This document shows positions 29,149 through 37,930 of a DNA stretch of 64,000 bases, one piece after another. Position 1 is the first letter of the stretch, and each line of letters begins with the position of its first letter. The notes beneath the pieces are model-generated. The model was not told the DNA's origin. It worked only from the letters and a program-made list of their open reading frames with translations, and ran no database searches. The stretch is from Lentisalinibacter sediminis. GTDB taxonomy: Bacteria; Pseudomonadota; Gammaproteobacteria; Steroidobacterales; Woeseiaceae. Location: the NCBI RefSeq assembly GCF_040706615.1, contig NZ_JAPDRF010000007.1:62001-126000 (forward strand), written 5' to 3'. Made by a program: the position numbers and the translations under genes.

Positions 29149-30042
29149 TCAGGACCAGTGCTCGAACGCCAGCGCCCACGACAGCGCGATGATGCCGACG
29201 GTGACGAGGCCCGCCGACAGCTGAATGCGCGGCTCTGCGAGCCGGTCCGTATCCAGTCGCGCGCAGGCCAGGCCGAGCACACCGCCGCAGACGAAACCGG
29301 TGAGGTGGGCGCCCACGTCGGTACGCTCACCGCCGCTGCCGGTGTAGGCGAGCAGCGCGATGGCGCCCACGATGGGCCCCAGCCGGTACACCCAGCGGTC
29401 CTGCGGGTAGAGCCTGCGGCGCCAGGCGAATGCGCCGATCAGTCCCAGCGCGCCGAAAATGGCGGTGGAGGCGCCGACGGCATTGTGGTCCGGTGGCTGG
29501 ATCCAGGCATTCACGGCATTACCGAACGCGCCGGCGGCCACGATGGCAAACCACGCGACGCCCGATCCGAGATAGTGGCCGGCGAACAGCCCGAAGCCCA
29601 GGCCGAAGACCAGGTTGGCGGTGATATGACCGAGATCCAGGTGCAGGGTGAGCGCGGTCACGGTGCGCCACCATTCCCCGTCCAGCACCAGCGCGGCGTT
29701 CACCCGACCGGCGCCGAACCAGTCCAGCCCCCAAAGGCTCTGCGAGGAGGCCCACGCGAGCGCGCAGACCAGCAGGAGATAGCCGGCCAGCCCGGGCCAA
29801 GGATTCAGTTTGCGGAACACGGGCATCGGCCGGGGCGGGCGCCAGTGCCGGTTCTCGTGCCGCCACTCTGCCAGTTCCTGCCGGGCACGGGCGGCCTCGG
29901 CGGCGGGGACCACGAGCAGCGAGCTGCGGCCGTCGCTCAACACTTCGTGGCGGATGCCGACGGACTGCAGCACCAGCGCGCGCTCCCCGGTCTCCCGGGG
30001 CCGGGGGGACTCGAACACGACCACGGGTTCTTCTTCTGTCAT
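29149..30042 (-). CDS. Rhomboid family intramembrane serine protease
   Basis: A 297-aa rhomboid. The catalytic dyad is Ser192 in GASTAIFG and His246 in VGAHLTGFVCG. His139 and Asn143 in HITAN on helix 2 and the WWRTVTALTLH segment complete the signature. The N-terminal 75 residues form a cytoplasmic domain (RALVLQSVGIRHEVLSDGR, as in some GlpG-like rhomboids), followed by six or more helices. It cleaves membrane-embedded substrates; none can be named. The 297-bp gap to the tetR gene upstream (30043-30339) shows no clear feature. Confidence 0.9.
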   Translation of the reverse strand: MTEEEPVVVFESPRPRETGERALVLQSVGIRHEVLSDGRSSLLVVPAAEAARARQELAEWRHENRHWRPPRPMPVFRKLNPWPGLAGYLLLVCALAWASSQSLWGLDWFGAGRVNAALVLDGEWWRTVTALTLHLDLGHITANLVFGLGFGLFAGHYLGSGVAWFAIVAAGAFGNAVNAWIQPPDHNAVGASTAIFGALGLIGAFAWRRRLYPQDRWVYRLGPIVGAIALLAYTGSGGERTDVGAHLTGFVCGGVLGLACARLDTDRLAEPRIQLSAGLVTVGIIALSWALAFEHWS

Positions 30043-30339
30043 CTACAAAGAGTCGGGCCGCGCCTGCGACTATTCAAGCGCAATTGCCGTGCCGGCCATG
30101 CGCGAAATTTGGGCAACGCGTGGACCGGCGGCACCGCGGCGGTGCAGCCGGCGGGGGAGCGTGGCCGCGTGTGCAGCGCAAGTGCTTGATCGGCGGTGAG
30201 GGCGCTTCCTGGCACGGGACTTGCTAGTAGGAAATCGACAGGCGGTCCGCCGGTGCAGGCGGGGCGCACGATCGTTGCCGGCGCGGGCGGTTCGGTGCTT
30301 TCTCCCCCGTAGTCAGCGGATTTCCCGCGTCGGCAAACC
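30043..30339. other. Intergenic region, no gene found
   Basis: A 297-bp gap between the rhomboid gene and the tetR stop codon. I see no convincing ORF, terminator or palindrome. It must hold the rhomboid promoter on the minus strand, which I cannot place with confidence. Confidence 0.5.
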
Positions 30340-30987
30340 CTATTCCCGCGGCGATCCGGCGCCGCCGTGCAGCGACAGGAAGCGCTGCACCGTCCGCTGA
30401 AGGTGACGCTCCAGCTCCTCCGGTTCGATGGTCTCGCGCACGCGCAGCAGCAGCTCCAGGAAGTAGTGGGCCTTGAACATGGCCACCAGCAGCGAGGCTG
30501 CTTCCAGGGGGTCGTCCAGGACGAGCTCGCCCCGTGCCGCGAACCTCGACAACAGCGCGCCCAGGAATTCGCAGTTCTGGGCAGGACCCGCTTCGTAGAA
30601 CACGCGCGCGATCGAGGGATAGCTCGGGCATTCGCCGGCCAGCAGGCGGAACATGCTGAGCACTTCCTGATCCTGCAGCAGTTCCATGAACTGGCGCCCG
30701 AACGCGTGCAACGCCTCCGCGGCCGTCGTCCCCGGCGGCATGGCCTCGCCCTCCAGCCCGTAGTCCGTAACCTTGGTACGGACGCACTCGCGGAACAGGG
30801 CGTCCTTGCTGTCGAAATGGGAGTAGACGGTCTGCTTCGAGACGCCGGCTTCGGCGGCGACGGCATCCATCGAGGTGCGTTGCAGGCCTTCCGACATGAA
30901 CAGGCGCACCGCCGCCTGCCGGATGGCGTCGCGCTTCTGCTGGCTCTTGGGCCGTCCGGGCCGGCCGTGTGTCGCTTCAGTTATCAA
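30340..30987 (-). CDS. TetR-family repressor, probable regulator of the adjacent RND operon
   Basis: A 215-aa TetR regulator. The helix-turn-helix is at residues 20-65 (AIRQAAVRLFMSEGLQRTSMDAVAAEAGVSKQTVYSHFDSKDALF read in parts), with the canonical V-S-K-x-T-V-Y-x-H-F recognition helix. The C-terminal ligand domain resembles the AefR/TetR_C_7 type. The start is a TTG at 30987, since no ATG is available in front of the HTH. It lies divergently 95 bp from the RND operon, and twin palindromes lie between (30987-30998, 31021-31032), one overlapping the start. It likely represses itself and the pump until a drug or metabolite binds. Confidence 0.88.
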   Translation of the reverse strand: MITEATHGRPGRPKSQQKRDAIRQAAVRLFMSEGLQRTSMDAVAAEAGVSKQTVYSHFDSKDALFRECVRTKVTDYGLEGEAMPPGTTAAEALHAFGRQFMELLQDQEVLSMFRLLAGECPSYPSIARVFYEAGPAQNCEFLGALLSRFAARGELVLDDPLEAASLLVAMFKAHYFLELLLRVRETIEPEELERHLQRTVQRFLSLHGGAGSPRE

Positions 30988-30998
30988 ACTGGACAGTT
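30987..30998. promoter_or_regulatory. Candidate TetR operator 1
   Basis: AACTG-GA-CAGTT, a perfect 12-bp palindrome (arms AACTG/CAGTT) that overlaps the tetR start codon. Confidence 0.6.
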
Positions 30999-31020
30999 CC
31001 GTATAGGTAATTTAAGATCA

Positions 31021-31032
31021 AACTGCACAGTC
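31021..31032. promoter_or_regulatory. Candidate TetR operator 2
   Basis: AACTG-CA-CAGTC, the same palindrome with one mismatch and the same TCA in front. The centre-to-centre spacing to operator 1 is 34 bp, close to three helical turns. Confidence 0.6.
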
Positions 31033-31082
31033 TAGTTTAGTGCACACGGTCACAGGATGGAACACCTCGGGGAGTCCGGTCG

Positions 31083-32264
31083 ATGAGACAAATTACAGGC
31101 CAGGGAACGAGGCCTTCGCGGTACGGCGTCGTCTTCGCCGCGCTGTTGGCACTGGTCGCCTGCGGTGGTGATGGCGGCGATGACCGGACGCGGGACCCGG
31201 CGCTGCTGGTGCCGGTGGCACGCGTCGCGGCGGCCGACGGCTACGTGGTGCGCCGGGAGTTTGCCGGACGGGTCGAGGCGGCGCGGGACAGCGCCGTGGG
31301 CTTCGAGATCGGCGGGATGCTGGCGGCGGTGCTGGTGGACGAGGGCGACACCGTGGCGGCGGGCGAGCCACTTGCCCGTCTGGATACCGGGCGCCTCGAG
31401 GCCCGTGAAGCGGAGGCGGAGGCCGCGCTGGGCCAGGCCGAGGCCACGCTGTCGCTGGCGGAGACGACCCTCGCGCGCACCGGCGAGGCGCTCGAATTCC
31501 GCGGCGTCTCGCGGCAGGAATACGACGAAGCCGTGCGTGCCGAGCGGGCGGCCCGCTCCGCCCGGCAGGCGGCCCGGGCACGGCTGGCCAGCGTGCGGGT
31601 CGACCTCGACAAGTCGCTGCTGCGGGCTCCGTTCGAGGCGACGGTGACCCGCCGCGCCGCCGACGAGGGCGAGGTGCTGGCCGCCGGCCAGGTCCTGCTC
31701 GAGCTGCAGGAGCGCACGGCACCCCGGATCCGTATCGGCGTGGCCGGCGACATGCTGGACGCCATCCGGGCGCGGGACGAGCACGTCCTGCAGGTGGACG
31801 GCCGGGAGATGACCGCCCGCCTGCGTGCCGTGCTGCCGCTCAGAGATGCGGCTACCCGGACGGTCGACGCCATCTTCGAACTCGACGGCGGACACCGGGT
31901 ACTGCCCGGCGACCTGGCCCGGCTCGCGCTGGAGCTGCCCCTAGAGACGCCGGGATTCTGGGTGCCGCTGGGATCCCTGGCCGAAGGCGACCGTGGCGTA
32001 TGGACGAACTACGTGGCCGTGCCGCTGCCTGCGGGCGAGTCCGCCGGAGAGGCGACCCATGTCATCGAGGCGCGACCGGTCGAGGTGTTGCACGAGCAGG
32101 CCGACCGGGTCTATGTCCGCGGCGCCATCGACGGCGGCGAGCGCGTGGTCGTGGAGGGACTGCACCGCATCGTGCCCGGCCAGACGGTACGCGTCGGCGT
32201 CCGCCAGGCCATGGGCGAGGTTATGGGTGACGTCGTGGGTGAGCCCCGGACGGAAGTCGAGTAA
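31083..32264 (+). CDS. RND efflux periplasmic adaptor lipoprotein (MFP)
   Basis: A 393-aa membrane fusion protein. A signal peptide ends in LLALVAC, so it is likely a lipoprotein. The biotinyl-lipoyl-like domain is recognisable from AVGFEIGGMLAAVLVDEGDTVAAGEPLARLDTGRLEAR (in parts). The coiled-coil hairpin is alanine-rich (AEAEAALGQAEATLSLAETTLART), and a beta-barrel domain follows. It would bridge the RND pump at 32264-35413 to the TolC-like protein at 35410-36879. It is the first gene of a three-gene operon; its stop overlaps the pump start by one base (TAATG). Confidence 0.92.
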   Translation: MRQITGQGTRPSRYGVVFAALLALVACGGDGGDDRTRDPALLVPVARVAAADGYVVRREFAGRVEAARDSAVGFEIGGMLAAVLVDEGDTVAAGEPLARLDTGRLEAREAEAEAALGQAEATLSLAETTLARTGEALEFRGVSRQEYDEAVRAERAARSARQAARARLASVRVDLDKSLLRAPFEATVTRRAADEGEVLAAGQVLLELQERTAPRIRIGVAGDMLDAIRARDEHVLQVDGREMTARLRAVLPLRDAATRTVDAIFELDGGHRVLPGDLARLALELPLETPGFWVPLGSLAEGDRGVWTNYVAVPLPAGESAGEATHVIEARPVEVLHEQADRVYVRGAIDGGERVVVEGLHRIVPGQTVRVGVRQAMGEVMGDVVGEPRTEVE

Positions 32265-35200
32265 TGGAGCGCCGCCACGTCCCGACGGCCGCCCGGCCGG
32301 CGCTTGCGCTGTTCGCCAACCGCCACCTTCTGGTGCTGGGCGTCATCGTCATCCTGCTGGCTGGCCTCTCCGCCATCGGCAGCATGCCGCGCATCGAGGA
32401 TCCCCGGATCACGAACCGCAATCCGAAGGTGATCACGCTGTTGCCGGGTGCCACGGCGGCGAGGATGGAGGCGCTGGTCACCGACCCCGTCGAGGATGCG
32501 TTGCGCGAGATCGCGGAGATCGCGGAGCTGGACTCGAATTCGCGGGCCGGCGTTTCCGTGGTCAACATCCAGCTGCAGGATCGCGTGGGTCCCGGCGAGA
32601 ACGAGCGCATCTTCTCGCGCATACGCGACCGCCTGAACGACGTGACCGCCGAACTGCCGCCCGGCGCCCGGCTGGACTTCGACGACGAGTTCAGCGCGAC
32701 CGCCTTCAGCCTGGTGGCCTCGATCAACTGGGAGCAGGGTGGCGAGCCCCGGCTCACCCTGATGAACCGGCTGGCGGAGGAGCTGGCCGACAGGCTGCGC
32801 AACGTGCCCGGGACCGAGCTGGTCAGGCTCTACGGCCAGCCAGCCGAGGAGATTGCGGTCACCCTCGACCGGGACCGCCTGGCCGCGCTGGGCATGACCG
32901 CCACCGAGGCCGCTGCGCGGGTGGCCGGGGCCGATCCCAAGCAGCCGGCAGGAGCGCTGCGCAGCGGCCAACGCCAGCTCTTCGTGGAGGTGGCGGGCGA
33001 GCTCGACTCCGTCGCCCGCGTGGGCTCGATCCCCCTGCAGGGCAACCGCGCGGGGGCGCTGGTGACCGTCGGAGATGTTGCGGAGGTAACGCGGGGCTGG
33101 CAGGAGCCGCCGGCGGAGATCGCCCGGACAGGGGGCGCTCGCAGCATCCTCGTCGCCGCGCGCACCGGACCCGAGATCCGGGTGGACCGCTGGGCCGAGG
33201 GGGCACGGGCCGCCGTCGAGAACTACGGTGAATCGGTGGGGCAGGGCATCGGCGTCGAGGTGGCGTTCGACCAGAGCCGCTATACGCAAGAGCGCCTGTC
33301 CACCCTTGGCGGCAACCTGTTCGCCGGCGCGCTGCTGGTCATGCTGGTGGTCTTCGTCGGCATGGGCTGGCGCGCCGCGCTGATCGTGGGGGCGGCCCTG
33401 CCGCTGTCCGCCGCGCTCACGGTGTTCGGCCTGAATGTGCTCGGCCAGCAGATCCATCAGATGACGATCTTCGGCATGATCATCGCCATCGGCCTGCTCA
33501 TCGACAACGCGATCGTCATGACCGACGAGGTGAAAAAGAAGCTCGACCGCGACGAGGAACGCACGGAGGCCGTCCGCCACGCACTCTCTCACCTGTTCGT
33601 GCCGCTGCTGGCCTCGACGCTGACGACCATCCTGGGTTTCATGCCGGTCTTCCTGCTGCCGGGCCCCATGGGGGACTTTGTGGGGCCGATCGCGATCGCC
33701 GTGGTCCTGGCGCTCACCGCCTCATTCCTGATCGCGACCACCTTCATTCCGGTGCTCGCCGGCATCAATCTGCGGCGGCGCCGGCAGGAGCAGGCCTATC
33801 ACTGGTGGGATGCCGGCTTCCGGTCCCGACCGCTGGCGGCGCGCTACCGCCGCCTGCTCACCGCCGCCGTGGCCCGTCCCTGGGTCACCGCCGGCGCCTG
33901 CCTCGTGCTGCCGGTCTCCGGCTTCGTCCTGGCCGGCACCCTCGGCCAGCAGTTCTTCCCGCCGGCGGATCGGGACCACTTCGAGATCGAGGCCTGGCTG
34001 CCGCCGGATGCCGCGATAGCCCGCACCGCCGACCTGGCTGCTCGTATCGAGGCAGCCGTGCAGCGCGAACCCGGTGTCGAGCGGGTCGACTGGCGCGTGG
34101 GCGGCAGTTATCCGACCATCTATTACAACCGCGTGATGCGCCAGGACGGCAACGCCGCCTACGCCCATGCGATGGTCTATACGGACACGCTGGCGAGCGC
34201 CAAGCGCCTGACCCGGGAACTGCCGCGCGCGCTTTCCGACCGCTTTCCGGAAGCCTCCATCATCGTCAGTCCGTTCGCCCAGGGGCCGCCGGTGGCCGCG
34301 CCGGTGGGCTTCCGCATCACGGGTCCGGACGTCGCCGCGCTGAAGCGCCTCGGCGACGAACTGAGGCGCATCATGCACACCGTGCCCGGGATACTGCAGA
34401 CCCGCGCCAGCGTGACCGGGGGCGAGCCGAAACTCGCCTTCCGCGCCGATGAGTACGCGGTGCGGCTCGCCGGGCTCAGCCTCAGCGACGTGGCCGGGCA
34501 GATGCAGGCGAACCTCGAAGGCGCGACCGGCGGCACCGTGCTGGAGGATCTGGAGGAGTTGCCCGTGCGGGTGCGGCTGTCGCGGGAAGCCCAGGAGACC
34601 ACGGCGGCGATCGCCGGCTTCTCGCTGCTGGCGCCCGCCCTCGACGGCGAGTGGATCCCCGCCGATGCCGTCGGCGAGATCACGCTGGTACCCGAGGCCG
34701 CCAGCATCAGCCGCCGCGACGGCCAGCGGGTGAACAACGTATACGGCTACATCCGTCGCGACGCGCTGGCCATCGACGTCACCAATGCCGTGCGCGAGCG
34801 CATGGACGCTGCCGGCTTCACCCTGCCTTCCGGCTATGCGCTCACCGTGGCGGGCGACAGCGAGGAACAGTCGGAGGCATTCGGCGAGCTGCTCGCCTAC
34901 ATGCCCGTACTCCTGCTGCTGATGGCCGCGACCATCATCCTGTCCTTCCGCAGCGTCACGCTGGCCGCGCTCATTGGCGTGGTCGCGGTACTCTCGGTCG
35001 GTCTGGGCATGCTTTCGCTGTGGGCCGGCGGCTATGCGCGCGGCTTCAACGCCATCATCGGCAGCGCCGGCCTGATCGGCGTGGCCATCAATGGCACCAT
35101 CGTCGTGCTGGCCGGCATCCGGGCCAATCCGCGCGCCCGCTCCGGCGCCGCGGATGCCATCGTGGAGGAGACAGTGGGTGCGACCCGGCACATTGCCAGC

Positions 35201-35413
35201 ACCACGCTGACGACCGTGGGCGGTTTCGTGCCGCTGCTCGTCTTCACCGGCGGGGATTTCTGGCCGCCGCTGGCCATCGTCATCGCCGGCGGCGTGTTCT
35301 TCTCCATCACGCTGTCGCTCGGTTTCACGCCGGCCGTCTATCGCCTGCTGCACCGGCGTCGGTGGCGTCGGGCCGAGGCCGCGGCGGTGGCCGGCGGGAG
35401 CGTGCCGGCATGA
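32264..35413 (+). CDS. RND efflux pump permease
   Basis: A 1,049-aa inner-membrane RND transporter. It has two large periplasmic loops and twelve membrane helices with internal duplication, and the usual motif GMIIAIGLLIDNAIVMTDEV. AcrB Asp407/Asp408 corresponds to Asp-Asn here (LLIDNAIV), and the Lys940 position in helix 10 appears to be Ile (GVAINGTIVV). Such variants are common in RND subfamilies distant from AcrB, so proton coupling may differ. It is overlapped by the adaptor gene upstream and the outer membrane factor gene downstream, so it is a true operon. It exports small molecules; the substrate is unknown. Confidence 0.95.
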   Translation: MERRHVPTAARPALALFANRHLLVLGVIVILLAGLSAIGSMPRIEDPRITNRNPKVITLLPGATAARMEALVTDPVEDALREIAEIAELDSNSRAGVSVVNIQLQDRVGPGENERIFSRIRDRLNDVTAELPPGARLDFDDEFSATAFSLVASINWEQGGEPRLTLMNRLAEELADRLRNVPGTELVRLYGQPAEEIAVTLDRDRLAALGMTATEAAARVAGADPKQPAGALRSGQRQLFVEVAGELDSVARVGSIPLQGNRAGALVTVGDVAEVTRGWQEPPAEIARTGGARSILVAARTGPEIRVDRWAEGARAAVENYGESVGQGIGVEVAFDQSRYTQERLSTLGGNLFAGALLVMLVVFVGMGWRAALIVGAALPLSAALTVFGLNVLGQQIHQMTIFGMIIAIGLLIDNAIVMTDEVKKKLDRDEERTEAVRHALSHLFVPLLASTLTTILGFMPVFLLPGPMGDFVGPIAIAVVLALTASFLIATTFIPVLAGINLRRRRQEQAYHWWDAGFRSRPLAARYRRLLTAAVARPWVTAGACLVLPVSGFVLAGTLGQQFFPPADRDHFEIEAWLPPDAAIARTADLAARIEAAVQREPGVERVDWRVGGSYPTIYYNRVMRQDGNAAYAHAMVYTDTLASAKRLTRELPRALSDRFPEASIIVSPFAQGPPVAAPVGFRITGPDVAALKRLGDELRRIMHTVPGILQTRASVTGGEPKLAFRADEYAVRLAGLSLSDVAGQMQANLEGATGGTVLEDLEELPVRVRLSREAQETTAAIAGFSLLAPALDGEWIPADAVGEITLVPEAASISRRDGQRVNNVYGYIRRDALAIDVTNAVRERMDAAGFTLPSGYALTVAGDSEEQSEAFGELLAYMPVLLLLMAATIILSFRSVTLAALIGVVAVLSVGLGMLSLWAGGYARGFNAIIGSAGLIGVAINGTIVVLAGIRANPRARSGAADAIVEETVGATRHIASTTLTTVGGFVPLLVFTGGDFWPPLAIVIAGGVFFSITLSLGFTPAVYRLLHRRRWRRAEAAAVAGGSVPA

Positions 35414-36879
35414 GCAACCGCCTCCTGAAACGCGCCGGGCTTGCCGTGCTCATGACGGCCGGTGCACTGGGCCTCGCCGGCTGCGCGGTGGGACCGGATT
35501 ACGAGCCGCCGGAGAGCGACGGCGGGCAATGGCTGGCCACGCCCGACGGCGTCACGACGGAGAGCCTGCCGGCGGAATGGTGGTCTCTCCTGCGGCAGCC
35601 CGAGGTCAGCGGCTACGTCGAGGCGGCGCTGGCCCAAAACCGGGACCTGCGCGCGGCCGTGGCCCGGGTGCAGGAGGCACGGGCGCTTCGCGGTGTGGCC
35701 GCGGCCGCGCTGTGGCCCCGGCTGGACGCCGAGGGCAGCTATACCTGGTATGAGCAGAGCCTGAACTCGCCCGGTGCCGCCTCCCAGATCATCAGCGCCG
35801 GGCTGGCCCCGAGGGACGGCGAGTTCTACAACGCCCGTCTGGACGCGAGCTGGGAGCTGGACCTGTTCGGCGCCTCCCGCCGGCGGCTGGAGGCGGCGGA
35901 TGCCGGCAGCGCCGCGGCGGCCGCCGCCGCCGCCGGCACCGCGCTCTCCGTGGTCGCGGAGACCGTCAGCGCCTGGATCGAATACCGCGGCGCCCGCAAG
36001 CGCCTCGCGGTCACGCGCCGTAGCGTCGACGCCCAGGCCGAGACGCTCGCGCTCACGCGCTCCAAAGTCGAGATCGGGCTGGCCCGGGAGCTGGACGCCC
36101 TGCGGGCCGAAGCCGAGCTGCGCGCGACGCGGGCTCGGTTGCCCGCGCTGCAGGCCGCAGCTGCCGCGAGCGCCGACCGGCTCGCGGTACTCACCGGTCG
36201 TACGCCAGGCGAAGTGCGGGCCGCCCTTGAAAGCGAACTGGCGCTGCCCGAGTCACCGGCGAGCCTTCCGGTCGGCCTGCGCGCCGAGATCCTGCGTCGC
36301 CGTCCGGACGTGATCGTGGCGGAGCGCGAACTCGCCGCCGCCACGGCACAGGTGGGCGGCGCGACCGCGGCGTTCTTCCCCCGCCTGGCGCTCGGCGCCA
36401 GCGGCGGTTTCGAGGCGGGCGACGTATCGAATTTCGCCACCGGTGACAGCCGTACGGTCGGCATCGTGCCTTTCCTGCGCTGGCCGGTCTTCCAGGGAGG
36501 CAGGCTGCGGGCCGAGCTGCGGGCGGCGGAGGCGCGGGAGAGCGCTGCGCTGGCGCGCTACGAGGGCGCGGTGCTGCGCGCGCTGGCCGATGCCGAGTCG
36601 GCCCTGGCCGCCTGGGCCGGCGAGCGCGGCACCCTCGCGGAACTCAGGCAGGCCTCTGCGGCAGCCGCGCAGGCAGCGGACATCGCGGCCCGGCTGTACG
36701 AGAAGGGGCTCGGCGATTTCCTGACCGTGCTCGACGCCGAGCGCCGCCTCGCCGAGACCGACGACGAGCGGGTGCGCGCCGAGATCCGCACGCTGCTCGC
36801 GCTGGTGCGCGTCTACAAAGCCCTCGGTGTCGGCATCGGCGTCGACACGGGGTTCGGTTGGCAGGACGGCGCGTCGTAA
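35410..36879 (+). CDS. Outer membrane factor (NodT/OprM-type lipoprotein)
   Basis: A 489-aa TolC-family channel protein. The lipobox GLAGC is in the first 25 residues, followed by CAVGPDYEPPE, a signature of NodT/OprM-type lipoproteins. Two repeats of the outer membrane efflux protein domain form coiled-coil helices (LRAAVARVQEARALRGVAAAALWPRL and the second set near residue 330). It starts by ATGA overlap with the RND gene at 35410. It completes the tripartite pump. Confidence 0.93.
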   Translation: MSNRLLKRAGLAVLMTAGALGLAGCAVGPDYEPPESDGGQWLATPDGVTTESLPAEWWSLLRQPEVSGYVEAALAQNRDLRAAVARVQEARALRGVAAAALWPRLDAEGSYTWYEQSLNSPGAASQIISAGLAPRDGEFYNARLDASWELDLFGASRRRLEAADAGSAAAAAAAAGTALSVVAETVSAWIEYRGARKRLAVTRRSVDAQAETLALTRSKVEIGLARELDALRAEAELRATRARLPALQAAAAASADRLAVLTGRTPGEVRAALESELALPESPASLPVGLRAEILRRRPDVIVAERELAAATAQVGGATAAFFPRLALGASGGFEAGDVSNFATGDSRTVGIVPFLRWPVFQGGRLRAELRAAEARESAALARYEGAVLRALADAESALAAWAGERGTLAELRQASAAAAQAADIAARLYEKGLGDFLTVLDAERRLAETDDERVRAEIRTLLALVRVYKALGVGIGVDTGFGWQDGAS

Positions 36880-36965
36880 CAAAACGGCAATGAATCCTTA
36901 ACGTCACTTTAAAAACGGGGTGATCTCCTTGGTGCCGGGAAAAAAGCAACAAAGACGGCGCTGCC

Positions 36966-37661
36966 ATGGACCCCGCCACCATATTACTGGTCGACAACGA
37001 CGTCGCATGCCGCGCTGAACTCGCCCGGCACCTGCGGGAACTCGGACACAAGGTCAGCGAGGCCGACACGGCCGGCCAGGCCGTGCGCGAGGTGCGGGAC
37101 CGTCTGCCGGACCTCATGGTGCTCGAGTCGCTGCTGCCGGACATCCACGGCGTCGAGGTGCTGCAGGACGTGCGCCGCAACGACCGGCTGCGGCCCCTTC
37201 GCGTCCTCATGACCTCCCGCGCGCCGGCCTCCCGGGACGTGGTCCGCGCCTTCGAGTCCGGCGCCGACGATTTCGTCGGCAAGCCCTACGTGATCGAGGA
37301 GATCATGGCGCGTATCGGCGCCTGCCTGCGCAGACCGGCAAGCTCGGGAGCGAGCAATGTCCTCAGCGCCGGCGAGATCCTGGTGGACCAGTCGAGCCAC
37401 CGGGTTACCGTGGCGGGCAAGCCCGCCGCACTCGCGCCGCGGGAGTACCGGCTGATGAGCTTCCTGGTCTCCAACCCGGACCGGGTGTACAGCCGCAGCC
37501 AGCTGCTGATCTACGTCTGGGACCGGGACACCCAGGTGGGCCCGCGCACGGTGGACGTCCACATCCGGCGGCTGCGCAAGATCCTGGAACCCTACGGTAT
37601 TGCTCACTACATCCAGACCGTGCGCGGCAGCGGTTACCGGTTCTCGTTGCACGACAGCTGA
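36966..37661 (+). CDS. OmpR/PhoB-type response regulator with Glu at the phosphorylation site
   Basis: A 231-aa regulator with an N-terminal receiver (1 to about 120) and a C-terminal winged-helix DNA-binding domain (AGEILVDQSSHRVTVAGKP to the end, with the RTVDVHIRRLRKILEP recognition segment). The acidic pocket residues (Asp10, Asp12), the Thr (VLMTSR) and the Lys (VGKPY) are conserved. The phospho-accepting Asp, which aligns with PhoB Asp54, is Glu54 (DLMVLESLLPDIHG; codon GAG at 37125-37127). Glu can mimic phospho-Asp, so the protein may be constitutively active or phosphorylation-independent. A weak promoter (TTAACG 36898-36903, 17 bp, TGATCT 36921-36926) lies upstream. The Pho-box gene next to it is a candidate target. 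Confidence 0.9.
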   Translation: MDPATILLVDNDVACRAELARHLRELGHKVSEADTAGQAVREVRDRLPDLMVLESLLPDIHGVEVLQDVRRNDRLRPLRVLMTSRAPASRDVVRAFESGADDFVGKPYVIEEIMARIGACLRRPASSGASNVLSAGEILVDQSSHRVTVAGKPAALAPREYRLMSFLVSNPDRVYSRSQLLIYVWDRDTQVGPRTVDVHIRRLRKILEPYGIAHYIQTVRGSGYRFSLHDS

Positions 37662-37728
37662 TGCGGGAACGACTTCGTGTTGTCGGATCAAGACATTACG
37701 GGCGGGTGCTCGATCAGCCTCCGGGAGT

Positions 37729-37757
37729 CGTCATCAATCTGTAACAGAGATGTCACA
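37729..37757 (+). promoter_or_regulatory. Pho box (PhoB-type operator), three direct units
   Basis: Seven-base units CGTCATC (37729-37735), TGTAACA (37740-37746) and TGTCACA (37751-37757) repeat at exactly 11-bp intervals, the hallmark of PhoB boxes (consensus near CTGTCAT). A TAGATT at 37778-37783 could be the -10. The site lies about 200 bp before the lipoprotein start at 37931. Confidence 0.7.
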
Positions 37758-37930
37758 AAACGTGAGCATTCCGGGCGTAGATTGCATGCCCTCGGCGGCC
37801 CGGTCCGCTGCTTCGCCGATGAAAACAACAACGCAGAGGAAGAGCGGCGCCGTACCCGGCCCGGACTCACATCGGAAATTCACGACGCGCAGTGAAGCGC
37901 ATGAACGAACCCTACGCCTGGAGAAAACTG

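Noticed and set aside
36875..36908. Second Pho box in front of the response regulator
   Set aside because: CGTAACA and CGTCACT are 27 bp apart, not 11 or 22, and the units between do not match.
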